Under the pieces are notes generated by a model. That model saw nothing but the letters and a program-made list of their open reading frames with translations. It did no database searches and was not told the origin of the DNA. Source: Clostridia bacterium (GTDB lineage Bacteria > Bacillota > Clostridia > Oscillospirales > CAG-272). Taken from it: DNA of 16,016 nt. Position numbers and translations under genes: made by a program. Location: contig CAAFLY010000048.1 in the NCBI GenBank assembly GCA_900763885.1, positions 1 to 16,016 of the forward strand, in the 5' to 3' direction. Shown in pieces: positions 1 to 7,488 of the stretch (the first letter of the stretch is position 1; every line of letters begins with the position of its first letter).

Positions 1-24
1 ACCACTTTCTCATCCGTTTGTCAA
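1..24 (-). promoter_or_regulatory. Leftward promoter cut by window edge (rRNA-type, downstream copy)
   Basis: On the minus strand a perfect TTGACA (19-24) is followed by a 17-base spacer ending in GTGG and then a T at position 1, where the -10 hexamer would begin. The upstream flank (25-57) is rich in A tracts and resembles an UP element. It is a near copy of the flank of the promoter at 131-159. The -10 itself is outside the window, so the call rests on the -35, the spacing and the match to its partner. Confidence 0.6.
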
Positions 25-130
25 GACCTTTTTCAAAACTTTTTGCGGTTTTTTTCGCTCCGGCTTCGAGAAGCCATCGCGGGTCTGTCCTATCGGGGAG
101 TGTGATACGCTGTTCGTTGACAGCTTTGAT

Positions 131-159
131 AGTATACCACATTCGTCCCGCTTTGTCAA
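131..159 (-). promoter_or_regulatory. Strong leftward sigma-A promoter, rRNA-operon type (upstream copy)
   Basis: Minus strand TTGACA (154-159), a 17-base spacer ending TGTGG, and TATACT (131-136) give a near-consensus promoter with an extended -10. An A-tract UP-like region follows on its upstream side (about 160-190). No protein-coding gene starts between here and the left edge, and a second promoter of the same design lies 135 bp downstream. Tandem strong promoters with A-tract flanks are typical of Firmicute rRNA operons, so I infer a stable RNA operon to the left. The operon itself is not visible. Confidence 0.75.
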
Positions 160-276
160 CCCCTTTTTCAAAGTTTTTTCAGGTTTTTTGCCTTTTCCTG
201 GGGCAGCATGGGGGACTCGGGGGGATATTGGGTCGCTCTTACAGATATTATGTAGCTTTTCTCCATTGGGGATGCC

Positions 277-843
277 TCACAGCTTCTCCCATCCCGCGTA
301 GTCGGTCAGATACTGCCGTATCTTGCGCATATCCCGGTACATCGCTTCCTTCTTCGTCGGATCGTGCAGGATGGCGGACGGGTGGTAAACAGCGGTCATG
401 GCAAAGTCACCCTTGCGGATCAGGGTGCCGTGCTCCCTCGTGATCCGATAATCCGCGCGTATCAGGCGCATGGCGGCGATCCTGCCCAGACAAACGATGA
501 TTTTCGGTTTGATCAGACGGACCTGCTCACGGAGGAACGGCATGCAGGCGTCCTGCTCCTCCGGCAGGGGGTCGCGGTTATGCGGCGGACGACATTTCAG
601 GATGTTTGCGATATAGACCTTCTCACGCGGAATCGCCACCGATGCCAGGTACAGATCCAAGAGCTTTCCTGCCGCACCCACAAACGGAATACCGCTTCTG
701 TCCTCCTGCTCCCCCGGTGCTTCTCCGACAAACAAAAGCTCCGCGTCACGATTCCCGACGCCGAACACGGTGTGGAGCTTTGTCTGACCCAGCGAACACC
801 GATCGCAGCTTTTACAATATTCCTCCAGCATCTCCCACGTCAC
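277..843 (-). CDS. Uracil-DNA glycosylase, family 4 (4Fe-4S type)
   Basis: Removes uracil from DNA to begin base-excision repair in the cytoplasm. The 188-residue protein shows the family 4 signatures: GEAPGEQED at 40-48 (active-site loop 1), a conserved NILKCRPP block at 80-87, and YHPSA at 153-157 with the catalytic-loop His154. Cys13, Cys16, Cys84 and Cys100 have the C-X2-C-X67-C-X15-C spacing that binds the iron-sulfur cluster in this family. The length is normal for a compact bacterial or archaeal type 4 UDG. The start is GTG at 843, preceded by an unusually long Shine-Dalgarno (AAAGGTGGTGATC, about 846-858) that nearly matches the full anti-SD. Some genomes name this family DNA polymerase-related protein. 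I see no clear terminator after the stop; the gene points towards the leftward promoters at 1-160. Confidence 0.95.
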   Translation of the reverse strand: MTWEMLEEYCKSCDRCSLGQTKLHTVFGVGNRDAELLFVGEAPGEQEDRSGIPFVGAAGKLLDLYLASVAIPREKVYIANILKCRPPHNRDPLPEEQDACMPFLREQVRLIKPKIIVCLGRIAAMRLIRADYRITREHGTLIRKGDFAMTAVYHPSAILHDPTKKEAMYRDMRKIRQYLTDYAGWEKL

Positions 844-865
844 AGGATCACCACCTTTCGCCTAT

Positions 866-894
866 AGGATACCACATTTTTGCGCAAATGAAAA
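866..894 (-). promoter_or_regulatory. Promoter of the uracil-DNA glycosylase gene
   Basis: Minus strand TTTTCA (889-894), a 17-base spacer ending TGTGG and TATCCT (866-871) form a moderate sigma-A promoter with an extended -10 (TGGTATCCT). It would start RNA about 15 bases before the GTG start codon. It is divergent from the promoter at 956-984. Confidence 0.6.
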
Positions 895-955
895 GGGGAT
901 CCCCCGCATTTTTTCGCGAAACCGGGCATATTTTTCTCCGTTCTCGCTCTTTTTC

Positions 956-984
956 TTGACAAACGGCGCGCGATGTGGTATCTT
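956..984 (+). promoter_or_regulatory. Promoter of the two-gene operon at 1020-3061
   Basis: Perfect TTGACA (956-961), a 17-base spacer and TATCTT (979-984), with TGG just before the -10. RNA would start near 990. This rules out the longer in-frame start at 975, which sits between the two promoter boxes. Confidence 0.75.
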
Positions 985-1019
985 ATGTCATGGAATTTTC
1001 TACACAACTGAGGCAATCT

Positions 1020-2456
1020 ATGAGTGAATATACATACTGGCGCCACTACGGTCCCGATCTGTCCCCGCTTGGCGTGATACGCGGCGCCATCGATCCCGAC
1101 AACCGCTACTTCTGCACACCGATCGGCGCGGTCGTATTTGGCTGGGCAGGTGTGGACGGCATCCATTACTGCAAGATCCGGCGGTTTCGCGATATGATCT
1201 TCGCAGTCTCTCCCGCAAACGCTCCCGGGGAATACGTCCATCCGATCGCCAAGGATTTCCGGGACTTTCTCCGCCTCCTTATCACTTTGGGCGACGCGAA
1301 TCTCATTGAACAGGCGTGGATGTGGGATCGCAGCCGTTTTATCGCGGAACGAAAGCGCGTCTCCGCCGCCCCGGATCCTGTGCGCGACGCGGTGATCGCC
1401 AAGCTGACGAAAAAGTTCTCGCTTGCGCCTATGGAGGATCCATACACCTACATCCGCACACTGCAGGAGCATTTCGACTACACATCGATCCCCTTTGATC
1501 CGTCGTTCCTGCCGGAATGTCTACCGAAGCTCTCTCCGTCGGAGCTGCCATGGCATGTGGTCTGTGCGCCGGGCTTTTTCCCGACGGTCACCAGACAGCA
1601 GCGCAGCACGGAATATCCACTCCGTCTCCCGTTTTCGCTTGCGCTCTTCGACAGCGCGCCGATCGGTGCAGAAATTCTTTCCTATTATATATGTCACACC
1701 GGCATGGTGATCGATCTCTTCCTGGAAAACACAGACCAGACGCGCGCACTCATCCCGTATCTCACCGCGAACGGACGCGCCATCCATGCGTACAGCGGCT
1801 GTGTCTGCACCAATCCCGCACAGGACTCGTCCGATACGGAGCCCGATCCAGAGACCGCCGCGGTGTTTGCGCATTACCGTTTGTCCGATCGGCGCGGACA
1901 GGTGTGCCGATTCTGCTTTTTATGGAAGGATGGCGGTTGGCGGCAAGAGCCTGCGCTGAAAACCTGTGTTCTCACACTGTCCTGGGAGCCGCATTTCCGC
2001 GATGCCGTTACCTTTTCCGTCCATGGCCCCGGTGAGGCTGTCCCGTTTACGGATCTCTCCGGCACAGCGCACACACTGACAGTCGTCGGATGGGATGCTG
2101 AGGATGTGTCCCTCCCCGCCTACAGCCGTTTGTATACACGCGCGCTTCGGTATACGATCGATCCGCCGCTTGCGAAAGAGTCATATGCGCTCGCGGATGT
2201 GTCCGCCTACGATGAGGACGCGGTGCAGCTGGCGTTGGGCGGCGGTGGGGAGACAAGAGCGGCCGCGATCGGAATCATCGGCGGTGCGGACGGTCCTACA
2301 GCGATCCTTCTCTCCTCTCCCGAGCCGGACATTGTGTTCTCCGGCGTGCGTGCGGAGCCGTTTGACCGGGCGGATTGGTGTCTGCGCCTTCTGGAGCCGG
2401 AGAGTACGCCAGAAACCGTCGTCCTGCTTTCGTCCAAAAAGGAGACTCCGTTATGA
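1020..2456 (+). CDS. Protein of unknown function with a C-terminal GGADGPT loop
   Basis: A 478-residue protein without a signal peptide or obvious membrane segments, so probably cytoplasmic. I do not recognise an enzyme family. The N-terminal third (about residues 10-110) is a compact Trp/Phe-rich region, and the middle contains Cys pairs (SGCVCT, VCRFCF). Near the C-terminus, after a glycine-rich stretch, residues 417-430 read IGIIGGADGPTAIL. This is almost exactly the conserved loop of the beta subunits of Na+-translocating decarboxylases (OadB/GcdB/MmdB type). The rest of the protein has none of their transmembrane helices, so an automatic annotation as a decarboxylase beta subunit would be wrong. 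The start at 1020 is chosen because a TGAGG Shine-Dalgarno lies at 1009-1013 and the promoter -10 lies at 979-984. Earlier ATGs at 985 and 990 lie at or before the expected transcription start. The stop overlaps the next gene by ATGA. Confidence 0.85.
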   Translation: MSEYTYWRHYGPDLSPLGVIRGAIDPDNRYFCTPIGAVVFGWAGVDGIHYCKIRRFRDMIFAVSPANAPGEYVHPIAKDFRDFLRLLITLGDANLIEQAWMWDRSRFIAERKRVSAAPDPVRDAVIAKLTKKFSLAPMEDPYTYIRTLQEHFDYTSIPFDPSFLPECLPKLSPSELPWHVVCAPGFFPTVTRQQRSTEYPLRLPFSLALFDSAPIGAEILSYYICHTGMVIDLFLENTDQTRALIPYLTANGRAIHAYSGCVCTNPAQDSSDTEPDPETAAVFAHYRLSDRRGQVCRFCFLWKDGGWRQEPALKTCVLTLSWEPHFRDAVTFSVHGPGEAVPFTDLSGTAHTLTVVGWDAEDVSLPAYSRLYTRALRYTIDPPLAKESYALADVSAYDEDAVQLALGGGGETRAAAIGIIGGADGPTAILLSSPEPDIVFSGVRAEPFDRADWCLRLLEPESTPETVVLLSSKKETPL

Positions 2457-3061
2457 AGGAAAAATACACCCCCACCGACGCGGCGCGTATCCTTGTCCGA
2501 TGGCTGACCCCGCTTTTCTATCTGTCGATCGCTCAGCTTCTCCTCGGATACCTCACGAAGGATACGGTGCTCTCCGTCCTGCCATGGCTGAAATATCCCG
2601 CGTTCGCGCTCTCTGCGTTGTGCGGCGCGGCTTCCGCGGTCTGCCTCTGGATGTGTGCGTCGGTCCACGATCGGTATCAGAAGGCGGCGGTCTTTACCGG
2701 GCTCGGCGTTTTGATGGATGCCGTCGTCCGCTTTTCCGCAAACCGCTACGTGGATCTGATGGTCGGCTATCCGGCGCTTGTGGTCGCGACGTTTGGGGTG
2801 TTTCTGACCTATACCGCCCACGCCGCGATTCTCGACGACCGCGACAACAGCCTTGCCGCGCGGTTCCGGGAGCTCTGGCGGTACACCCTTGTCACCGTAG
2901 CCGCCATGTTCCTCTCGCCGTTTCTGGCACGCGCGTCCGGGATCATGGCGCTGCTGCTCCTCCTTGCCGCGACCGTCGGGAATATCGTTGTGACCATCGT
3001 CGCCATTGTGTCGCTGCGGCAGATGCTCCGGATCCTGGAACGGGACAGCATGGCGCGGTAA
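2453..3061 (+). CDS. Six-TM integral membrane protein of unknown function
   Basis: A 202-residue, very hydrophobic protein with about six predicted membrane segments (near residues 14-34, 48-70, 77-92, 98-122, 140-160 and 163-190). Charged residues lie in the short loops, with a basic, positive-inside-like C-terminal end. No catalytic or transporter motif is recognised. The ATG at 2453 overlaps the TGA of the upstream gene in an ATGA arrangement and has AAAAGGAG about 9 bases before it. The two genes are therefore likely translationally coupled and functionally linked. The partner appears soluble, so a membrane-associated complex is possible, but this is inference only. Confidence 0.85.
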   Translation: MKEKYTPTDAARILVRWLTPLFYLSIAQLLLGYLTKDTVLSVLPWLKYPAFALSALCGAASAVCLWMCASVHDRYQKAAVFTGLGVLMDAVVRFSANRYVDLMVGYPALVVATFGVFLTYTAHAAILDDRDNSLAARFRELWRYTLVTVAAMFLSPFLARASGIMALLLLLAATVGNIVVTIVAIVSLRQMLRILERDSMAR

Positions 3062-3348
3062 CTCCCTGTTTCGCCAAATTCTCCCCAAAGTAGAGCAAAC
3101 AGTCCTTTTTGTGTGGCATTTGCAACAATTCTACGCTCCGTATACCTCTTGCACGGCAAAACTCCATCCGTCGTAGAGGAAACATCCGCTCTGTAGAGTG
3201 CTCTGTCGTCTCCGTGGAATCTGTGTCGGCACGATAGAGCGCTCTCTTTTTCATCGGGTAGAGAAGTCTGAACCATTCGGGGGTGTATCCTTTCGCGCTT
3301 TTGTGGTATGCTATAGCCATAGAATCCACCAAAGGAGTGACACCATTT
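3062..3348 (+). other. Intergenic region with two TAGAGYGCTCT palindromes
   Basis: This 287-base gap holds no convincing gene. It contains two near-identical palindromes, AGAGTGCTCT (3195-3204) and AGAGCGCTCT (3236-3245), 41 bp apart and both preceded by T. Further GTAGAG half-sites lie near 3091, 3174 and 3259. They sit upstream of the promoter of the next gene and could be operator sites. The second is followed by CTTTTT, but the palindrome has no loop and so makes a poor terminator. Confidence 0.35.
3304..3312 (+). promoter_or_regulatory. Extended -10 promoter of the hemolysin III family gene
   Basis: TGGTATGCT within TTGTGGTATGCTATAG matches the extended -10 seen at other promoters here. 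The hexamer 17 bases upstream (TGTATC, 3284-3289) is a poor -35, so the site would rely on the extended -10 or an activator. Confidence 0.45.
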
Positions 3349-4023
3349 ATGATCGCACGTACCCCACTGAAGGACAGAGTTTTACCGGATTACACCCGCG
3401 GTGAGGACATCGCCAATATGGTCACGCACATCGCCGGCGGCGTTCTCGGCATCGTCGTGCTCGTGCTGTCCGTTCTCGTTTCCGCTTTTCACCACAATGT
3501 ATGGGGCATCGTCTCCAGTGCCATCTACGGTTTTTCCATGATCGCCCTGTATTCCGTCTCCAGCGTATACCACGGGCTCCGTCCCGGTATGGGCAAGAAG
3601 GTCATGCAGGTCATCGACCACTGCACGATTTATCTCCTCATCGCCGGCACATACACGCCGATTCTGCTCTCCGCCATTCGTCCGACCGCTCCGGTGCTTG
3701 CCTGGGTCATCTTCGGCGTGGAATGGGGACTGGTCGCGTTCGCCGTCGTTTTCACCGCCATTGACCACAATCGGTACGCGAAGCTGTCGATGATCTGCTA
3801 TCTCGGCATGGGCTGGTGTATCATCGTTGTTCTCCGCGCCACCCTTGCCGCTCTGACCCTGCCCGGCTTTCTCTGGATCCTCTCCGGCGGGATCGCGTAC
3901 ACCGTCGGCGCGGTACTGTACGGCATAGGACACAGCCGTCATATCTTCCATACGGTCTTCCACGTTTTCGTCGTCGCGGGCAGTCTCCTGCAGGCCGTCG
4001 GCATCCTGCTGTATGCGCTGTAA
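3349..4023 (+). CDS. Hemolysin III family (PAQR/YqfA-like) membrane protein
   Basis: A 224-residue, seven-helix membrane protein of the bacterial hemolysin III (YqfA/YplQ-like) branch of the PAQR superfamily. Members are putative metal-dependent hydrolases acting in the membrane; their physiological role in bacteria is uncertain. Visible family marks include an N-terminal EDIANMVTHIAG segment, SSVYHG before helix 3, DHCTIYLLIAGTYTP (Asp and His are candidate metal ligands), GMGW, and a C-terminal HTVFHVFV pair of histidines. Length is typical. The start is set at the ATG at 3349 because AAAGGAGTGA lies 8 bases before it; the 22-codon upstream extension begins before or inside the promoter. 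The gene stands alone, with its own promoter and a terminator after the stop. The word hemolysin is historical and does not by itself imply toxicity. Confidence 0.92.
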   Translation: MIARTPLKDRVLPDYTRGEDIANMVTHIAGGVLGIVVLVLSVLVSAFHHNVWGIVSSAIYGFSMIALYSVSSVYHGLRPGMGKKVMQVIDHCTIYLLIAGTYTPILLSAIRPTAPVLAWVIFGVEWGLVAFAVVFTAIDHNRYAKLSMICYLGMGWCIIVVLRATLAALTLPGFLWILSGGIAYTVGAVLYGIGHSRHIFHTVFHVFVVAGSLLQAVGILLYAL

Positions 4024-4050
4024 CGCCAAGTATTTCTTTCCGTTTTTCAC

Positions 4051-4100
4051 AATCCGCTCCGCTGTGTCCTGTCAGAACCCTGCGGCACAGCGGATTTTTG
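4051..4100 (+). terminator. Rho-independent terminator after the hemolysin III family gene
   Basis: CCGCTGTG (4059-4066) pairs with CACAGCGG (4086-4093), followed by ATTTTTG. The left arm is partly duplicated (AATCCGCT just before it), so an alternative pairing with AGCGGATT is possible. Confidence 0.7.
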
Positions 4101-4117
4101 TTTCACCGCACCAACTG

Positions 4118-4139
4118 CATATACGCGTTTCCGTATATG
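4118..4139. promoter_or_regulatory. Inverted repeat upstream of the first solute-binding protein promoter
   Basis: CATATACG (4118-4125) and CGTATATG (4132-4139) form a perfect 8-bp inverted repeat with a 6-base centre, ending 40 bp before the -35 at 4180. No T tract follows, so it looks like a protein-binding site rather than a terminator. The regulator is unknown; the LacI-type gene in this window is one candidate. Confidence 0.4.
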
Positions 4140-4179
4140 TATATATCAAAATACCAATACCCGCTGTGCAAAACAAACG

Positions 4180-4208
4180 TTGACTTTCTATGCAGAATAT
4201 GGTACAAT
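4180..4208 (+). promoter_or_regulatory. Promoter of the first solute-binding protein gene
   Basis: TTGACT (4180-4185), a 17-base spacer ending TGG, and TACAAT (4203-4208). RNA would start near 4215, about 50 bases before the ATG. Confidence 0.75.
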
Positions 4209-4262
4209 ACTGCTGAAAGGATGCAGATCCATATTTTATAGTTGTATAGGAGGGTTCTATCT

Positions 4263-5741
4263 ATGCGCCAAAGGCTTTGTATGATTCTCGCAATGCTCAT
4301 GACAGTCTCGTCTCTTGCGTCCTGCTCCGGCAGCGGAAACGATCAGAAGGACACCACCCCATCATCCGGTACAAATACCGACACCACGACAGCGGAAACG
4401 GAAACGCCAAACATCTATGAGGAAGCCGCTGCCGCTTTGCCCAAGGAAAAGTACGCCGACAAAACGTTCACGATTCTGACCCGTGAGGAGGTGTCCTTTG
4501 AGATGGACGCTGAATCCTCCACCGGCGAGATCACGAACGACGCCGTGTACGACCGCAATATAAAGATCGAGGACACCTACGGGATCCAGATCGCAACGGT
4601 ATCGGTCGGCAACTGGGATGACGTGACAAACGCGCTGCAGGCCAGTGTCACCGCCGGCGATCACACCTACGATCTCGCGGGACAGGTGGATTTTAAGGTG
4701 TACGCCGTGGTTGGCAATCAGCTCTGCGGCAACTGGCTCGATCTGCCCCATGTCGATCTTTCCAGACCGTGGTGGGCAAATCTCGTGAACGACGCCGCCA
4801 CCATCAACGGAAAGCTCTACACCGCAGCGGGAGACATTGCCGTCACCAGTATTCTCTATTCCGACTGTATGTTCTTCAACGCCGCTCTCGCGGAGGAAAA
4901 CGGTATGTCCGCGGAAGCCCTGCAGGATACGGTATTCAACAAGGGCTGGACCATCGACTACTTCAACGCTCTCGTTGCCGATCTGTATACCGATGTGAAC
5001 GGCGACGGCGTCAAGGACGAGAGCGATTTCTACGGATTTGCCACATCACCCGGAAATCCCAGCGACGGGTGGCTGACCGCCTTTGACCAGACCATTGTGG
5101 ACGTGGGCAAGGACGGGAAGATCACCATCAACCTCCTCTCCGACAAGACGATTTCCGCTCTGGAAAAAATGAACCGGATCCACTGGGAGGAACAGGGCGT
5201 ATACAATCCGGGCGCATAGGATCTCGAAATCGCGAGAATGCTCGTGAACCGGAACGCCATTTTCACACTCGGCATTTTCAACGACGCACGCACCAAGCTT
5301 GCCGCCATGGAGGACGATTTCGGCATACTGCCCTATCCGATGTGGGATGAAGCACAAGGCACCTATTACACCGGCGCAAACGACCAGTTCACCGTCATGG
5401 TATTCCCGATTGATACGCAGGAAACCGATTATGAATACCTCGGCACGATTCTGGAATCTCTTGCCATCGAAAGCGCGAGAACGGTCCGTCCGGCGTTCTA
5501 CAACTCCGCACTGAAAAACCGCTATTCCATGGACGCCAACACGGCGAAGATCATCGATCTCATCATGGAGGGCAGGCGGTTTGACTTCTCCTTCCAGTAC
5601 GGCAACGACATCCTCGTTCCCTATATGTTCCGCAACCAGATCATCGCAAAATCGAACGATCTCGTCTCCGTCTACGAAAAGAGCCAAAAGACCATCGAGA
5701 CAAAGCTTGCCGTTATCGCGGGCTACTACGGACTCGAATAA
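4263..5741 (+). pseudogene. Extracellular solute-binding lipoprotein interrupted by an in-frame TAG
   Basis: Without the stop this would be a 492-residue ABC-type solute-binding lipoprotein that captures a ligand, probably a carbohydrate, outside the cell. The signal peptide ends in a lipobox LASC with Cys21, followed by a Thr/Ser/Glu linker. A calcium-loop-like DVNGDGVKDESD lies at 244-255. Codon 319 (5217-5219) is TAG. The same frame then continues for 173 more codons with clear homology to the end of the paralogous protein at 5829-7319, including DFGILPYP versus RYGILPNP and the closing SVYEKSQ versus SSYEKQS. The gene is thus full length (paralog 496 residues) except for one nonsense codon. 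No Shine-Dalgarno precedes the next ATG at 5238. The start at 4263 has TAGGAGGG at 4247-4254. The event looks recent, or is a base-call error. The 318-residue product lacks much of the second lobe and would probably not bind ligand. Confidence 0.85.
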
Positions 5742-5771
5742 TCCCTCGCCTCTGTCAAACGGCAAACGCAT

Positions 5772-5825
5772 AAAAACCGCGCGGTATCCTCCTAAAATAA
5801 CGGAGGCTGCCGCGCGGCTCTTTTT
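5772..5825. terminator. Bidirectional terminator between the two solute-binding protein genes
   Basis: CCGCGCGGTATCCTCC (5777-5792) pairs with GGAGGCTGCCGCGCGG (5802-5817) with two internal mismatches. It is flanked by an A run on the left and CTCTTTTT on the right. It serves both convergent genes. Confidence 0.85.
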
Positions 5826-5828
5826 GTC

Positions 5829-7319
5829 TTACGATTCCACGAAATTCTTCAGCGCGCCCGCGATCTTTTTCTCGATCACACCGGACTGCTTTTCGTAGGA
5901 GGAGATGAGATTGCCGGATTTGTACGCATTGTCGATCACGCCGGCTATGCCGAAATCGAGGATGGTGCCGAGCTCATACCGGACAGAGGCACGCACCATA
6001 TCGAGCATGGCGGCATCCTCCGGGGCGTCGGCGCGTTTTTTCTTCATCGTCGTCTCATAGAACGCCTCCACCAGATCGCCGGAGAGGTATCCCCACGCTT
6101 CCATGGCGGCTCCGGTCAGCTCCGGCTGCTTCTGTATGGACGACAACGCCCACACCGGCGCGAACGGATCGATCAGATGGTAGTAATCGCTCTGCGTTTC
6201 GTCCAGCTTAGGGTTGGGAAGTATGCCGTACCGCTCATCCATATCGGCAAACTGGCGAATGTCGTCCGCGCAGATGTCGATCATGAGAAGCTGTCCCGCG
6301 GCGAAACGGGATCTGCCGTAGTCGTAAATATGTGGGAACGCAGAGGTGTCCATGCCCTTTGCCATGACGAAATAATCGAGCACGTGGTTTTTGTCGTCCA
6401 GGAGCGACTTCACCTTTTCCATAGCGCCGACGGCATGCTCATTCACAAAGCTCACGACAGGCAGATCGTTTTCGTCCTTGGTCGTATACAGCACGCCGCA
6501 GCCCACAAGCAGGAATGTCGGCGATTCGTTGAGCAGTCCCCAGCGGTCGGTACCGTCCATTTTGCCGTCTCCGTTCAGGTCCAGCGACACCTTCCGCACG
6601 TTTTCCGCCATCCTGTCTACCGTCCACTTGCCGGCTTCGACAAACGCGTATGGTTCCTCCAGGCCGTAATCCTCCCACATATCCTTATTGAAGCAGAAAA
6701 ACCGCACGCAGCCGGACGTTTTCATCGAAATGTCGCCCGCCATGAGGTAGACACGATTCGCGAGAGACATCTCAGCGGCGGAATTCTTGTCCCACCACGG
6801 CATATTCTCATCGAAATAGGGCATATCCCGCCAGTTGTACAGATAATTCGAAACGGCAAGCGGTGCAAGTCCGTTCATTACCTCCAGCACCACGTCAAAA
6901 TCGCCGCTGCCGCTCTGTACATCCGCGGTCACAAATCCGCGCGGGTCACCGTCCGCCTTCGCGTCGAGCTTGATGTCCAGCATCTCCTCTAAGGCAATGT
7001 TCCGGTGGTACACCGCGTCGTTGACCACCTCGCCGGTCAGTCCGTCCGGAGCGGTCACATCCTTGCAGTTGTACGCGTTGCCGCCAAATCGATACAGGAC
7101 TCGAAACGATTCCCCGTTGAATTTCTGTCCGTCCGACGAAGGCTTGGGTCGGGAGGGTTCGGTTTCCACCGCTTCGGGTTCGGTATCTGTCCATTCGGCA
7201 ACAGGCGCGGTATCCGTTTCCCCTCCCGCTTTTTCGCCGCCGCATCCATACAGGGAGGACAGACATAGCGCGGCGAGCAGAAGTGCGAGGGCTTTGCGGC
7301 CAAAGGTTTGCTTTTTCAT
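5829..7319 (-). CDS. Extracellular solute-binding lipoprotein (ABC-type, paralog of the neighbour)
   Basis: A 496-residue lipoprotein, intact, with signal peptide and lipobox LYGC (Cys26), then an acidic Thr/Glu/Pro linker to about residue 65. The rest resembles family 1 carbohydrate-type substrate-binding proteins common in gut Clostridia. Visible marks are GEVVNDAVYHRN (96-107), MPWWDKNS (173-180), YLMAGDI (191-197) and an EF-hand-like loop DLNGDGKMDGTD at 247-258. It shares all these landmarks with the broken gene opposite, so the two are paralogs. The ATG at 7319 has AGGAGA 8 bases before it. No permease or ATPase gene is nearby, so it must use transport partners encoded elsewhere or act as a stand-alone binding protein. 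It lies downstream of the oxidoreductase on the same strand, separated by about 220 bases with a repeat element. The ligand is unknown. Confidence 0.9.
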   Translation of the reverse strand: MKKQTFGRKALALLLAALCLSSLYGCGGEKAGGETDTAPVAEWTDTEPEAVETEPSRPKPSSDGQKFNGESFRVLYRFGGNAYNCKDVTAPDGLTGEVVNDAVYHRNIALEEMLDIKLDAKADGDPRGFVTADVQSGSGDFDVVLEVMNGLAPLAVSNYLYNWRDMPYFDENMPWWDKNSAAEMSLANRVYLMAGDISMKTSGCVRFFCFNKDMWEDYGLEEPYAFVEAGKWTVDRMAENVRKVSLDLNGDGKMDGTDRWGLLNESPTFLLVGCGVLYTTKDENDLPVVSFVNEHAVGAMEKVKSLLDDKNHVLDYFVMAKGMDTSAFPHIYDYGRSRFAAGQLLMIDICADDIRQFADMDERYGILPNPKLDETQSDYYHLIDPFAPVWALSSIQKQPELTGAAMEAWGYLSGDLVEAFYETTMKKKRADAPEDAAMLDMVRASVRYELGTILDFGIAGVIDNAYKSGNLISSYEKQSGVIEKKIAGALKNFVES

Positions 7320-7396
7320 AACATCGTTCTCCTATTCTATTATGTAATATGGGGGCTGCGCTGCATAAAATGCGGGTATTTACGTGGGGACGCCAT

Positions 7397-7425
7397 GGAA
7401 ACGCTGATTTCTGGTCACTCTTGCG
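7397..7425. repeat. 29-bp direct repeat, copy 1
   Basis: A 29-base sequence beginning GGAAACGCTGATTTCTGG and ending CACTCTTGCG is repeated exactly at 7489-7517, 92 bp away start to start. Its last five bases overlap the left arm of the hairpin at 7421-7459. Confidence 0.95.
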
Positions 7426-7459
7426 TCAAAAAGCCCTATATGCAAGCTTTTCGACGCAA
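7421..7459 (-). other. Hairpin between the repeat copies
   Basis: TTGCGTCAAAAAGC (7421-7434) and GCTTTTCGACGCAA (7446-7459) are 14-base arms differing at one position, with an 11-base loop. On the minus strand the odd pair becomes a G-U wobble, so the fold is better in RNA read leftwards from the oxidoreductase. No long T run follows in that direction, so it is not a classic terminator. Confidence 0.6.
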
Positions 7460-7488
7460 AAAACCAATCTTTTCAGATCATATTCTGA

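Noticed and set aside
18..443. 141-codon plus-strand frame at the left edge
   Set aside because: It overlaps the leftward rRNA-type promoters and the end of the uracil-DNA glycosylase gene, with no ribosome binding site.
1020..2456. Annotation as a Na+-translocating decarboxylase beta subunit
   Set aside because: Only a 14-residue loop matches; the protein lacks the many transmembrane helices of that family.
3236..3250. Terminator for the upstream membrane protein gene
   Set aside because: AGAGCGCTCT followed by CTTTTT looks tempting, but the palindrome has no loop and would not fold as a hairpin.
5217..5219. TAG as pyrrolysine or as a reassigned codon
   Set aside because: The gene is not a methylamine methyltransferase, no pyl genes are visible, and TAG serves as the natural stop of the LacI-type gene at 10115-10117, followed at once by a terminator.
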